Shown: positions 1 through 8,290 of the stretch, in pieces
Layout: each line of letters opens with the position of its first letter
Numbering within the stretch: position 1 is the first letter of the stretch
Assembly: GCA_043745195.1 (NCBI GenBank)
Contig: JAYTTF010000125.1
Location: 1 to 64,000, forward strand
Origin: JANXSF01 sp043745195
Lineage (GTDB): Bacteria; Acidobacteriota; Terriglobia; Bryobacterales; Bryobacteraceae
Direction: 5' to 3'
DNA length: 64,000 nucleotides
Notes under the pieces: model-generated
What the model saw: the letters and a program-made list of their open reading frames with translations, nothing else
Database searches by the model: none
What the model was told of the DNA's origin: nothing
Translations under genes and position numbers: made by a program

Positions 1-1055
1 ATTTCCAGTTTTTTCGGAGATGCATTTACCTGGAACATTTCACCATCGTCGCGAAGGAACATCAACTTGTCTTTTAGCAAAGTGACACTGCCAGTACCGT
101 CCGCCTCCATGTTCCAGGCCACCTTACCGGTTCGCAATTCAACAGCACGCAGTTCCTGGCCACTTTCGGCGCGTCCGTGCAGACCGTATAGATAGCCATT
201 CTTAATGACGGGTGTCGCATAGTGGGCGGACAAAGAGTCATCATTTGCCCACAGTTTGACAGGTGGAAGTTTGGATAGATCAAGGGCAAGGGCGCCGGTG
301 CCGTAGCTTGCTGTAAGAAATAATATATTGCCTTCTATGATTGGTGTTGCCGCGTTTACGGAAGAGTTTGAGCGAGAGCGGAATGGTTGTTCATGGAGGA
401 TTTTGCCAGTGCCGGTATCAATAACCAGGAGTCCTGCGCGTGTGAAAAAAATTACACCGAACGATGAGAGAATTGGCGAGGAATAGCTCATCTCGTGGTT
501 CGATGATTTCCAGATCAGTTTGCCCGTGTTGGCATCGAAAGCGCCGACGCCTGCTTGCTTTGAACCGATACTGAGAAACACTTTGCCGTTGGAATATAAG
601 GGTGCGCAGGCGGCACCGAAGAAGCCCTTGGGCACATCGTATGTTTTTTGCACATCTACTCGCCACAGTTTTTTGCCCTTGGCAAGATCGATCGCATGTA
701 GCACGCCTTCGGCTCCAAACGTAAAGACTTTTCCATCGGCAACGGTGGGTGCAGAGCGTGGACCTTCATCCCAACCGAAATCGTCGCGGTAATTTGTAGG
801 GTATGAAAAAGTCCAAAGGCTTTTGCCCGTCTTGTCGTCAAACGCTTCCACAATTTCTTCCATGCCTCGGCGATGAAATAGGATCACTTTTCCGTTAACG
901 ATTACCGGAGCAGCCAACCCTGCCCCAACTTGTTTTTTCCATGCTATCTTTGAGGGCCAAGTAACGTCTGAGTCTGTATAGACGCCATTTCGTGATGGTC
1001 CAAGCATCTGGGGCCAATCGTGGAAAAAGAACGCAAAAATCAGGGTAAGGATCAT
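1..1055 (-). CDS. PQQ-like beta-propeller repeat protein (partial, runs off left edge)
   Basis: An uninterrupted minus-strand frame from an ATG at 1055 to the window edge, so the C-terminus is missing (at least 351 residues present). The N-terminus is hydrophobic (MILTLIFAFFF) and is followed by WPQMLGPSRNGVY, the usual opening of acidobacterial and planctomycete outer-membrane-assembly/PQQ-like propeller proteins. Blade-like repeats follow, of the type 'aPVIVNGKVIL', 'EAFDDKTGKSLW', 'APTVADGKVFTFG', 'HAIDLAKGKKLW'. It is probably exported and sits in the periplasm; substrate and partner are unknown. It is divergent from the Oar-like gene, with about 50 bases between starts. The PQQ-dehydrogenase active-site region cannot be judged because the end is missing, so I do not call it an enzyme. 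Confidence 0.8.
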   Translation of the reverse strand, partial: MILTLIFAFFFHDWPQMLGPSRNGVYTDSDVTWPSKIAWKKQVGAGLAAPVIVNGKVILFHRRGMEEIVEAFDDKTGKSLWTFSYPTNYRDDFGWDEGPRSAPTVADGKVFTFGAEGVLHAIDLAKGKKLWRVDVQKTYDVPKGFFGAACAPLYSNGKVFLSIGSKQAGVGAFDANTGKLIWKSSNHEMSYSSPILSSFGVIFFTRAGLLVIDTGTGKILHEQPFRSRSNSSVNAATPIIEGNILFLTASYGTGALALDLSKLPPVKLWANDDSLSAHYATPVIKNGYLYGLHGRAESGQELRAVELRTGKVAWNMEADGTGSVTLLKDKLMFLRDDGEMFQVNASPKKLE

Positions 1056-1103
1056 GGGGTCAGTTATAATTCAAGGATACCCTTTCCCTCAGGAGAAACT
1101 TTT

Positions 1104-4100
1104 TTGATTACATTGCGAGCACTGCTTGTTTGTCTCATAGGATGTGTTTCAGCTTTCGGCCAGAGCCACAGGTCCACGATTTCTGGAACTGTTAGCGATT
1201 CCACTGACACCAGATTAGAGAGGGCGAATGTCAAAGCGATTAATTTAGCAACGGGCATGGAACGCGCTGTATTGAGCGATGCTCAGGGCGTTTTTCAGTT
1301 GCCACTTTTGGAGCCAGGAGAATACAGGATTGTTGCTGAGAAATCCGGGTTTGCGAACTCGGAAGACAAGTTGATTCTGACTCTTGATCAAAACGTGCGG
1401 ATGGCATTGAAGATGGCTGTAGGTGCGAAGCGTGCAGACTCGATTGCTGTAAAAGCAGTCCAAGAGTTGGTTCGAACAGATACATCAACTGTTGGCACGA
1501 TCATCGACAATCGCCAGATCCTTTCGCTGCCTTTAGACGGCCGTAATTTTCTTGAGCTAAGTTTGCTAACTCCTGGGGTGACGCTATCGGCTCAAGGGTC
1601 TGCAGGAACAGCGCGTGGTGAACTTGCGGTGCATGTAAACGGTGCTCGGGAAGATGCCAACAACTTTGTCCTTGATGGGGTTTACAACGGTGATCCGAAA
1701 TTGAACGGATACGCTTTGAATCCGCCGGTGGATGCGGTTCGCGAATTCGAGATTGCGGCCAATTCCTACGATGCTTCGTTTGGGCGCAATGCAGGTGGAC
1801 AGATCAACATTGTCAGCAAGTCAGGTACAAATGCGCTGCACGGTTCGGTTTATGAATTCTTCCGAAACGGTGCCATGGATTCCCCCAATCGCTTTGCTAA
1901 TGGTGACCCGGACTATCGACGCAATCAATTTGGTGCGTCTGCTGGTGGTGCATTGAAAAAGAACACAACATTCTTTTTTGTGGATTTTGAAGGCCGCAGA
2001 GTTCGTGAGGGAATTACGCAGACCACTACCGTCCCCACAGCTTTGGAGCGCACGGGTGATTTTTCAAGGAGCGATCCACGTCGGCCTCCAATTGATATTT
2101 TCCAGCAGAACCCCGCTCCTTTTCCGGGAAGCAAAATTCCAGTGACACGACTGCACCCCATTGGAGTTGGCGTTGCGTCACTATTCCCTCTGCCAAATCG
2201 TGATGGAGCGGCGAACTACACCTCGTCGCCGAACCTCACCGATAGTGACAATCACTTCGATATTCGGGCGGATCATAAAGAGCTGACCTTCCGTTATAGC
2301 TTCGGTGACGATGCATTGTTCAATCCATTTTCAGGTGCTGGATTCGCACTTGTGCCGGGCTATGGAACCTTTGTGGATCGTCGCGCGCAGAACGTGATGG
2401 CTGCGCAAGTTCACGCGTTTCGGCCTACGTTGCTGAACGACGCTCGCATTTCCTTTAATCGAGTTTCCTTGGGCGCGCGGCACGAAACGCAGGGTACCAG
2501 TGTGAACAGGAAGCTTGGATTGCCTGAGCTTTCTTCAAATTCCCGAGACTGGGGTTTGAGCTTCATCAAAGTTAATGGCATTTCACCGATTGGAGATGAG
2601 TACAATAATCCGCAGCACGGGACCACCAACACCTTTCAATTTTTGGATCAAGTGTCCTATACGAAGGGAAGGCATTTAGCAAAGTTTGGAATTGAGTTGC
2701 GCTCGCTTCAGCAGAATGCTTATCGTGATGTACTTTCGCGCGGGTTGATGCAATTTGTCGGATTTACGGGAAATGGCCTTTCGGAATTACTGCAGGGGAT
2801 TACATCGGTGAGCACGGGGGCTACGCTTGATAACGCCCAACATCTGCGGACTGCCAGTTCGGCATTCTTCGTTCATGACACTTTTAAAGTAAGATCAAAT
2901 CTTACTTTGATGCTAGGCCTGCGTTACGAATATAACCAGCCTGGGGTGGACGCTTTTGACAGGGCGAACCTATATGACCCTTCGACGCGTGGACTTGTTC
3001 GAGTGGGCACTGGCAACTTGCCCCGAGGCGGCTACAGAGCCGATGCGAATAACTACGCACCTCGGATAGGCTTGGCGTATCAACTGGGAGGCAATGTGAT
3101 TCGCGCCAGCTATGGAATTTACCATGACTATTCGCCGCTTGCTCCAGGCGAAGCACTTTACTTCAGCCCGCCATATTACAACTCCAAATTGTATTTCTTC
3201 TCAGCACAATCGCCTTTGTTTATCAACGATCCGTTTCCAGCGAACTTTCCATTTCCTACGCCACCTTCGGTGCTGACTATCCAGAAGGACTTAAAAACGC
3301 CTTACGTTCAGCAATGGAATTTTTCCATTCAGCGGAGACTTGGTTCGGCACGGATGGTGGAAGTTGGATACGTTGGATCGAAGGGAACGAAGCTTCTTGC
3401 TGGGCGGGACTTCAATCAACCAGTACCCAACACGGCTGAGTTGAATCTGCGGCCGAACTTCTTTTTCGGCGATATTACAGCGATTGAATCGCGGGCGAAT
3501 TCCAGTTACAACAGCTTACAGGCGCGATTTGAGCAGCGCATGGGTCGGGGTTTGACAACGCTTGCTTCTTACACGCTGGGGAAATCGATTGATAATTCTT
3601 CCAACTTTTTTGCAAGTGCGGGTGACCCTAATTTTCCGATGGATTCAAACAACGCGCGGTTGGAGCGTGGACGTTCCAGCTTTGATGCACGGCAACGGTT
3701 GTCATTGGCTTACACATACGATCTGCCAAGCAAATGGCTGAAGGGTTGGCAGACGAATGGTGTGTGGTCGTTCCAATCGGGTCGGCCGTTCACGGTAATT
3801 TTGAATCCGGATTTAGACAATTCCAATACGGGCCGTAATTTTAATGGCAGTGGCGGGGACAGGCCAAATCGTGTGGGGCAGGGAACTGTTTCAAATCCCA
3901 GCCAATTGGCCTGGTTTGATGTTAAGGCTTTTACTACTCCAAGGTTTGGATCGTTCGGGAATTCCGGGCGGAACATTTTGGATGGGCCAGGCTTTGCAAC
4001 TGTTAATGCATCGTTGCTGAAGAACATTGTGCTGAAGGAAGCCATGATGCTGCAGTTTCGCATTGAAGCATTCAACCTGCTGAACAGGACAAATTTCGAC

Positions 4101-4196
4101 TTGCCGGATGCTGTGGTTGGTTCGCCGACCTTCGGGCAGGTGCTGAGTTCAAGCGCCCCGCGTCACGTGCAGTTGGGCGTGAAGTTTCTGTTCTAA
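1104..4196 (+). CDS. Oar-like TonB-dependent outer-membrane protein with carboxypeptidase regulatory domain
   Basis: About 1030 residues. I start it at TTG 1104 because AGGAG lies at 1091-1095, eight bases upstream, and the product then begins with a clean signal peptide (MITLRALLVCLIGCVSAFGQ). The frame stays open back to a GTG at 1020, but that would overlap the divergent gene. Domains: a carboxypeptidase-regulatory-like Ig fold near residues 25-110 (SGTVSDSTDTRLERANV, then LLEPGEYRIVAEKSGF), a plug-like region near 120-240 (IIDNRQILSLPLDGRNFLEL; VLDGVYNGDP), then a long beta-barrel ending in aromatic LGVKFLF, as outer-membrane barrels do. The family is abundant in Acidobacteria and related to Myxococcus Oar. 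Role inferred: uptake or surface adhesion. Substrate unknown. nadD follows 10 bases later. Confidence 0.88.
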   Translation: MITLRALLVCLIGCVSAFGQSHRSTISGTVSDSTDTRLERANVKAINLATGMERAVLSDAQGVFQLPLLEPGEYRIVAEKSGFANSEDKLILTLDQNVRMALKMAVGAKRADSIAVKAVQELVRTDTSTVGTIIDNRQILSLPLDGRNFLELSLLTPGVTLSAQGSAGTARGELAVHVNGAREDANNFVLDGVYNGDPKLNGYALNPPVDAVREFEIAANSYDASFGRNAGGQINIVSKSGTNALHGSVYEFFRNGAMDSPNRFANGDPDYRRNQFGASAGGALKKNTTFFFVDFEGRRVREGITQTTTVPTALERTGDFSRSDPRRPPIDIFQQNPAPFPGSKIPVTRLHPIGVGVASLFPLPNRDGAANYTSSPNLTDSDNHFDIRADHKELTFRYSFGDDALFNPFSGAGFALVPGYGTFVDRRAQNVMAAQVHAFRPTLLNDARISFNRVSLGARHETQGTSVNRKLGLPELSSNSRDWGLSFIKVNGISPIGDEYNNPQHGTTNTFQFLDQVSYTKGRHLAKFGIELRSLQQNAYRDVLSRGLMQFVGFTGNGLSELLQGITSVSTGATLDNAQHLRTASSAFFVHDTFKVRSNLTLMLGLRYEYNQPGVDAFDRANLYDPSTRGLVRVGTGNLPRGGYRADANNYAPRIGLAYQLGGNVIRASYGIYHDYSPLAPGEALYFSPPYYNSKLYFFSAQSPLFINDPFPANFPFPTPPSVLTIQKDLKTPYVQQWNFSIQRRLGSARMVEVGYVGSKGTKLLAGRDFNQPVPNTAELNLRPNFFFGDITAIESRANSSYNSLQARFEQRMGRGLTTLASYTLGKSIDNSSNFFASAGDPNFPMDSNNARLERGRSSFDARQRLSLAYTYDLPSKWLKGWQTNGVWSFQSGRPFTVILNPDLDNSNTGRNFNGSGGDRPNRVGQGTVSNPSQLAWFDVKAFTTPRFGSFGNSGRNILDGPGFATVNASLLKNIVLKEAMMLQFRIEAFNLLNRTNFDLPDAVVGSPTFGQVLSSSAPRHVQLGVKFLF

Positions 4197-4206
4197 CATA
4201 AGAAGA

Positions 4207-4776
4207 TTGAAAGTAGCGATTTTTGGCGGTACCTTTGACCCTATTCACTCAGCTCATTTGGAATTGGCGCGCGAAGCCGTAGAACAATTCCATTTGGACC
4301 GTGTGTTGTTTATCCCTGCGGCCAATCCTCCGCATAAGACTCGTCGCATGGGTGCAAGCTTCGAACATCGTTTCCGCATGGTGGAGATTGCCTGTGCTTT
4401 TGACAGACGCTTTGTGCCTTCTCGGATGGAAGAAGGCGCTGAGAAAAGCTACTCGATTTTGACGATTGAGAGAGTAAGGGAAGAATTGGGATCGGCGTGT
4501 GAACTTTACTTCCTGATTGGTGCGGATGCTTTCGCAGAAATCAAAACTTGGCACAGGTATGAAGAAGTGCTGACCCTGGTGACCTTCATCGTGGCATCCA
4601 GACCAGGCCACACCTACGAGGTCCCAAAAGGTGCCAAGGTGGAACGATTGGATAGTGTGGATTTACCAGTTTCCAGTTCTGACATTCGGACGGGATTGGC
4701 AGATGGCCATAGAATCAGCGAGCTTCCCAGGCCTGTGCTGGATTACATCCGCGGAAACAAATTATACAAGCGCTGA
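4207..4776 (+). CDS. nadD: Nicotinate-nucleotide adenylyltransferase
   Basis: 189 residues with a TTG start. NadD transfers AMP from ATP to nicotinate mononucleotide, giving deamido-NAD in cytosolic NAD synthesis. The nucleotidyltransferase signature GGTFDPIHSAHLELA stands at the N-terminus with the HxxH-type phosphate-binding histidines. FIPAANPPHK and the C-terminal SSSDIRTGLADG (normally ISSTxIR) complete the family pattern, and length is typical. It starts 10 bases after the Oar-like gene stop and may be cotranscribed, although the functions are unrelated. The usual neighbours (obgE, proA, rsfS) are absent. A confident call from motifs; the TTG start is supported by the motif position. 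Confidence 0.95.
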   Translation: MKVAIFGGTFDPIHSAHLELAREAVEQFHLDRVLFIPAANPPHKTRRMGASFEHRFRMVEIACAFDRRFVPSRMEEGAEKSYSILTIERVREELGSACELYFLIGADAFAEIKTWHRYEEVLTLVTFIVASRPGHTYEVPKGAKVERLDSVDLPVSSSDIRTGLADGHRISELPRPVLDYIRGNKLYKR

Positions 4777-4783
4777 TTCATTG

Positions 4784-4796
4784 AATTTGAAAGCAA
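4784..4796 (+). promoter_or_regulatory. Candidate Ada box upstream of ada
   Basis: AAT (4784-4786), six bases, GCAA (4793-4796) matches the E. coli Ada-binding arrangement of an A box AAT and B box GCAA separated by six bases. It lies 60 bases before the ada ATG, consistent with autoregulation by methylated Ada. Only seven bases are constrained, so a chance match is quite possible; whether acidobacterial Ada reads the same site is unknown. Confidence 0.35.
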
Positions 4797-4855
4797 GCAA
4801 CGGAGTTTTATTCTTTAGGTCCTGGTTCAGTATTAGGATGTAAGGAGAATCGCAA

Positions 4856-5905
4856 ATGAGTCTTGCAGAAGATCAATGGACGGCAGTTGTAGCACGGGAC
4901 AAGCGCCAGGATGGTGAGTTCTACTATTCCGTAAAAACCACTGGTGTGTATTGCCGGCCTTCTTGTGCGGCGAGGCTGGCACTAAGAAAGAATGTGGCGT
5001 TCCACTCAACGCCTGAAGAAGCGGAACGGGCTGGATTTCGTCCGTGCAAACGTTGCCGTCCAAAGGAAGCTTCGCTGGGCGAACAACATGCGCCGGCGGT
5101 GGAAAAGGCTTGCCGAGTTTTGGAAAAAGCAGTGGAGCCTCTTAACTTAGACCAGTTGGCAACATTGGTTGGACTAAGCCCGTATCATTTGCATCGATTG
5201 TTCAAAGCGAAGACTGGAGTTACTCCAAGGGTTTATTCGGCTGCGCTGAAAGGCAAGAGAGTGCGAGATGAATTGGATCGTACGGAAACGGTGACAGAGG
5301 CAATCTATTCGTCGGGCTTCAATTCCAATGGCCGCTTTTATGAATCGTCTTCTCAAATGTTGGGGATGACTCCGACGAAGTTTCGCTCTGGGGGAAAGGG
5401 GGTTTCGATCAGCTTTGCGGTCGCCCAATGCTCGCTCGGCTCGATTCTGGTTGCGGCGGCGGAGAAGGGGATTTGCGCAATCTCGTTGGGTGACGATCCA
5501 GACTCTTTGGTCCACGAATTAGAAAACCGATTTCCCAAGGCTAACCTTGCCGTTGGCGATCAACAATTTGAGCGGCAGGTGGCCAAGGTGATTGGTTTGG
5601 TGGAGAAGCCTGGAACCGGGATGGATTTGCCGTTGGACATTCAGGGCACCTTGTTTCAGCGACGAGTGTGGCAAGCGTTGCGGGAAATTCCAGTGGGGAA
5701 GACGGCAAGCTATTCGGAAATTGCTCAGCGGATTGGATCACCTAAGTCGGTGCGAGCGGTGGCACGAGCATGCGCGTCGAATACTTTGGCTGTGGCTATT
5801 CCCTGTCATCGAGTAGTCCGAAGTGATGGGGCACTTTCGGGGTATCGCTGGGGTGTGGAAAGAAAAAAGGCACTGTTGTCAAAAGAGGCACTGGTGACCA
5901 GATGA
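4856..5905 (+). CDS. ada: Bifunctional Ada: methylphosphotriester sensor/regulator and O6-methylguanine-DNA methyltransferase
   Basis: 349 residues, ATG with AAGGAG upstream. Ada accepts methyl groups from phosphotriesters on its N-terminal zinc cysteine, becomes a transcriptional activator, and demethylates O6-methylguanine with its C-terminal cysteine. Visible here: the four zinc cysteines C33, C37, C63 and C66 (VYCRPSC and PCKRC), an AraC-type HTH near residues 80-175 (QLATLVGLSPYHLHRLFKA), and the methyltransferase motif IPCHRV with nucleophile C317 followed by GALSGYRWG. All key residues are present and length is close to E. coli Ada (354). Its stop overlaps the next start (ATGA), coupling it to a DNA-repair-type 2OG oxygenase, as in E. 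coli ada-alkB. A candidate Ada box lies upstream. Confidence 0.96.
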   Translation: MSLAEDQWTAVVARDKRQDGEFYYSVKTTGVYCRPSCAARLALRKNVAFHSTPEEAERAGFRPCKRCRPKEASLGEQHAPAVEKACRVLEKAVEPLNLDQLATLVGLSPYHLHRLFKAKTGVTPRVYSAALKGKRVRDELDRTETVTEAIYSSGFNSNGRFYESSSQMLGMTPTKFRSGGKGVSISFAVAQCSLGSILVAAAEKGICAISLGDDPDSLVHELENRFPKANLAVGDQQFERQVAKVIGLVEKPGTGMDLPLDIQGTLFQRRVWQALREIPVGKTASYSEIAQRIGSPKSVRAVARACASNTLAVAIPCHRVVRSDGALSGYRWGVERKKALLSKEALVTR

Positions 5906-6570
5906 TTGAGTCGCTGGTTTTTGAAGAAATCAAGAGCAAGGGTAATGCAATTCTGAAGGGCGTGATGTCTGAAGAGGAATGCCAGTTGCTAGCAGGCTGC
6001 TATCAGGAAGACGACTTGTTCCGGAGCCGCGTAGTAATGGCGCGCCATGGGTTTGGACGCGGTGAATACAAGTATTTCAAGTATCCATTGCCGGAAATCG
6101 TGAACCGGCTTCGAACCGAATTGTATCCTGGGCTTGCTTCCATCGCCAATGCCTGGAATGAATGTTTGGGTATTGAAGCTCGTTATCCAGAAGATCATGC
6201 TGGTTTCCTTGCAAGGTGCCATGCTGCGGGGCAAACAAAGCCCACACCGCTGCTGTTGCAATATGGAGAGGGCGATTACAAGGACATTTATGGGGAAAAA
6301 GTTTTTCCATTGCAAGTGGCCTTCTTGCTTTCAGAGCCTGGACGGGACTTTACCGGTGGAGAGTTTCTATTGTTGGAGCAAAGGCCGCGCATGCAGTCTC
6401 GAGGTGAAGTTGTTCCGCTTGGGCAAGGGGATGGAGTGATCTTTCCTGTTGCCCGTCGACCAGTGAAGGGGACGAAGGGTTTTTACCGGGTGAACATACG
6501 GCATGGGGTGAGTACGGTGCGCAGCGGGCGGCGGCATACTCTGGGAATTATCTTCCACGATGCCGCTTGA
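5902..6570 (+). CDS. 2OG-Fe(II) oxygenase of the DNA-damage family (Oxygenase-NA), lacking the usual HxD histidine
   Basis: 222 residues, overlapping the ada stop by four bases. It resembles the Pfam Oxygenase-NA family, described as repairing alkylated DNA and often next to ada. Family landmarks are intact: FLARCHAAGQTKPTPLLL, FPLQVAFLLSEPGRDFTG, EQRPRMQSRGEVVPLGQGD, and the C-terminal YRVNIRHGVS and RSGRRHTLGIIFHD, carrying the distal iron His and a 2OG-binding Arg. Family members as I recall them read GDYN-x-LHQDLYG in the centre; here it reads GDYKDIYGEK (near residues 126-135), as if four residues including the iron-ligand His were deleted in frame. If so, activity may be lost or altered. 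The comparison is from memory of the family, not an alignment. Confidence 0.85.
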   Translation: MIESLVFEEIKSKGNAILKGVMSEEECQLLAGCYQEDDLFRSRVVMARHGFGRGEYKYFKYPLPEIVNRLRTELYPGLASIANAWNECLGIEARYPEDHAGFLARCHAAGQTKPTPLLLQYGEGDYKDIYGEKVFPLQVAFLLSEPGRDFTGGEFLLLEQRPRMQSRGEVVPLGQGDGVIFPVARRPVKGTKGFYRVNIRHGVSTVRSGRRHTLGIIFHDAA

Positions 6571-6574
6571 ATTT

Positions 6575-6599
6575 GGGGGCGCGTGTGAATTGCGCCCCC
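6575..6599. terminator. Hairpin between convergent genes (possible terminator)
   Basis: A perfect 8-bp GC-rich stem, GGGGGCGC at 6575-6582 and GCGCCCCC at 6592-6599 with a 9-base loop, lies directly after the oxygenase stop and before the convergent RidA gene. There is no T-tract on either side, so termination is a guess from stem strength and position. The next 40 bases hold three short CCGGAT-type repeats. Confidence 0.4.
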
Positions 6600-6640
6600 G
6601 TTCCGGATTTATCTCCCGGATTTAACCCGGATGCTAAAAA

Positions 6641-7111
6641 CTAGATGTAGGCGATGACGTCGATTTCAACGAGGGAATCGCCGGGGATTCCACCTGCTGC
6701 TGCAATGGTGGTGCGTACCGGTGGTTCATCGCCGAATCGACCCAGAAATTCTTCGTTCATGCCTGCATAGTCTTTCAAATCGTTAAGGTACACATTGCAT
6801 TTTAGGACTTTTGACATGGACGAACCGGCACCTTCCAGCGCCTTTTGCACTTCGTCCAGCACATGTTTGGTGTGAGCCTTGATGTCACCTTTGAAGTGCG
6901 CACCCTTGCCGGCTATGAACAGCATGTTCCCGTAGGAAACCGCCGAATTGAACAGTGGCGTTTTGGCTGGTTTGGGTCCGTTACGATGCACCTTTTTGAC
7001 TGGGGTTGTTTGGGCCTGCGCCGGCATTGCAACTGATGCAGCGGCTGCGCCCGTTGTTACGGCTGCCCCGAACAGTGCTTTGCGTCGTGATGTTTTCTTT
7101 TGAATTTCCAT
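6641..7111 (-). CDS. RidA/YjgF/UK114 family protein with Tat signal peptide
   Basis: 156 residues, ATG with AGGAG upstream. RidA proteins are trimeric enamine/imine deaminases that are normally cytosolic. This one begins with a twin-arginine signal (TSRRKALFGAAVTTGAAAA, then AMPAQAQ), so it is predicted to be exported. The RidA core follows: VSYGNMLFIAGKG, a long helix, CNVYLNDLKDYAGMNEEF, and PPVRTTIAAAGGIPGDSLVE, which retains the substrate-carboxylate-binding arginine and the terminal VEID motif. It is transcribed away from a DUF362 protein that also carries a Tat-like signal, with only about 40 bases between. Periplasmic substrate unknown; a role other than deamination is possible. Confidence 0.87.
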   Translation of the reverse strand: MEIQKKTSRRKALFGAAVTTGAAAASVAMPAQAQTTPVKKVHRNGPKPAKTPLFNSAVSYGNMLFIAGKGAHFKGDIKAHTKHVLDEVQKALEGAGSSMSKVLKCNVYLNDLKDYAGMNEEFLGRFGDEPPVRTTIAAAGGIPGDSLVEIDVIAYI

Positions 7112-7153
7112 TGAGAGCTCCTTTCGTGTTACGTTGCCTTAAAGAGCAATTGT

Positions 7154-8284
7154 ATGCGACGACGCACCTTCATTTCACTCCCCACTTCAGCGGCCTTGGC
7201 CGCAACCGTTCCAAGTATTGAGTTGCCGAAGTATAGAATCGTTTCCAACTACAAGCCCGTTGGAGGCTTAGGCATGCCAGGTCCATACCCGGGCAAGGTG
7301 GTGACCACGCAATCGTCAAGGTCGATCAACCCTGGAACGGAAGCGGTAGATGCAGCGGTGGTTCGGGAAATGATGCGGCAGGCAATGACAGAGTTGACTG
7401 GCGATAAAGACGTCCGGGACTCTTGGCGGCGGTTCATTGACCCAAAAGATGTTGTGGGGATCAAGCTCAACTGTTCCGGCGCTCCGCAAATTTGTTCGCA
7501 CCCTGTTGTGATTGGGGAAATCGTTCGGAATCTGGTTGAAAGTGTGGGAGTGAAGGCGGGCAATATCTGGCTGTATGAAAGATTTCAGGATCAGGTGGAT
7601 ACCGTGCATTACGAGAAGTACGTGCCCACAGGCGTGCACATTCAAGCGGCGAGCCATCTTCGCGATAATCTTCGAGGGTACGATCCAAAAACGTATGTCG
7701 AAGTGGATTTTTTCGGTGAGGAAGATACCCGTTCCAATCTGGTGCGGATGATATCAGAGCATTTCACGAAAATCATCAACGTGCCTAATATGAAGGACCA
7801 CGGCGCAAGTGGGGTTACGGGTTGTTTGAAGAATATCGCTTATGGAAGTTTCGGAAATGTGGCCCGTTCGCACAAGTGGGAAAAGACCAATACCTTTTCC
7901 TTTATTGGGACTTTGGCACAAGTGGAACCGGTGAAGTCCCGGACAGTTTTGCAGATCATGGATGGATTGAAAGGGGTTTGGCAGGGTGGCCCATTTGTTC
8001 GCGACGCCAAATATGCCTTTTACCCTGGCCGGATTGCTATTGGCACGGATCCGGTGGCACTGGATCGATTGTTGATTGACATCATTGAGGACAAACGAAA
8101 ACAGCAGGGGGCACATTCTGTATGGGATCGCAGCCCGGCGATTTTGATAAAGGGTTCAGGTAGGAGTGCTGATCCGTTTGCAAACCGCTATATTCGCGAA
8201 CCAGGGCATATTGAGTACGCTGGCAAACTCGGGCTTGGCGTGTACGATAAGTCGAAAATCCAAGCGAAAGAAATTAAGGTATAA
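7154..8284 (+). CDS. DUF362 domain protein, Tat-exported
   Basis: 376 residues. It starts with a twin-arginine-type signal (MRRRTFISLPTSAALAATV). The body has DUF362 features seen in many bacterial and archaeal proteins: DPKDVVGIKLNCSG, a section resembling KIINVPNMKDHGASGVTGCL, and ALDRLLIDII near the C-terminus. The biochemical function of the family is not established; some members carry ferredoxin domains, but no cysteine cluster is present here. It ends six bases before a PhoR-like sensor kinase and is probably cotranscribed with it. Confidence 0.85.
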   Translation: MRRRTFISLPTSAALAATVPSIELPKYRIVSNYKPVGGLGMPGPYPGKVVTTQSSRSINPGTEAVDAAVVREMMRQAMTELTGDKDVRDSWRRFIDPKDVVGIKLNCSGAPQICSHPVVIGEIVRNLVESVGVKAGNIWLYERFQDQVDTVHYEKYVPTGVHIQAASHLRDNLRGYDPKTYVEVDFFGEEDTRSNLVRMISEHFTKIINVPNMKDHGASGVTGCLKNIAYGSFGNVARSHKWEKTNTFSFIGTLAQVEPVKSRTVLQIMDGLKGVWQGGPFVRDAKYAFYPGRIAIGTDPVALDRLLIDIIEDKRKQQGAHSVWDRSPAILIKGSGRSADPFANRYIREPGHIEYAGKLGLGVYDKSKIQAKEIKV

Positions 8285-8290
8285 CATCCG

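Noticed and set aside
1020..1103. Longer N-terminus for the Oar-like protein starting at GTG 1020
   Set aside because: It would overlap the divergent gene start, lacks a ribosome binding site and would put 28 polar residues before the signal peptide; TTG 1104 has AGGAG at the right distance.
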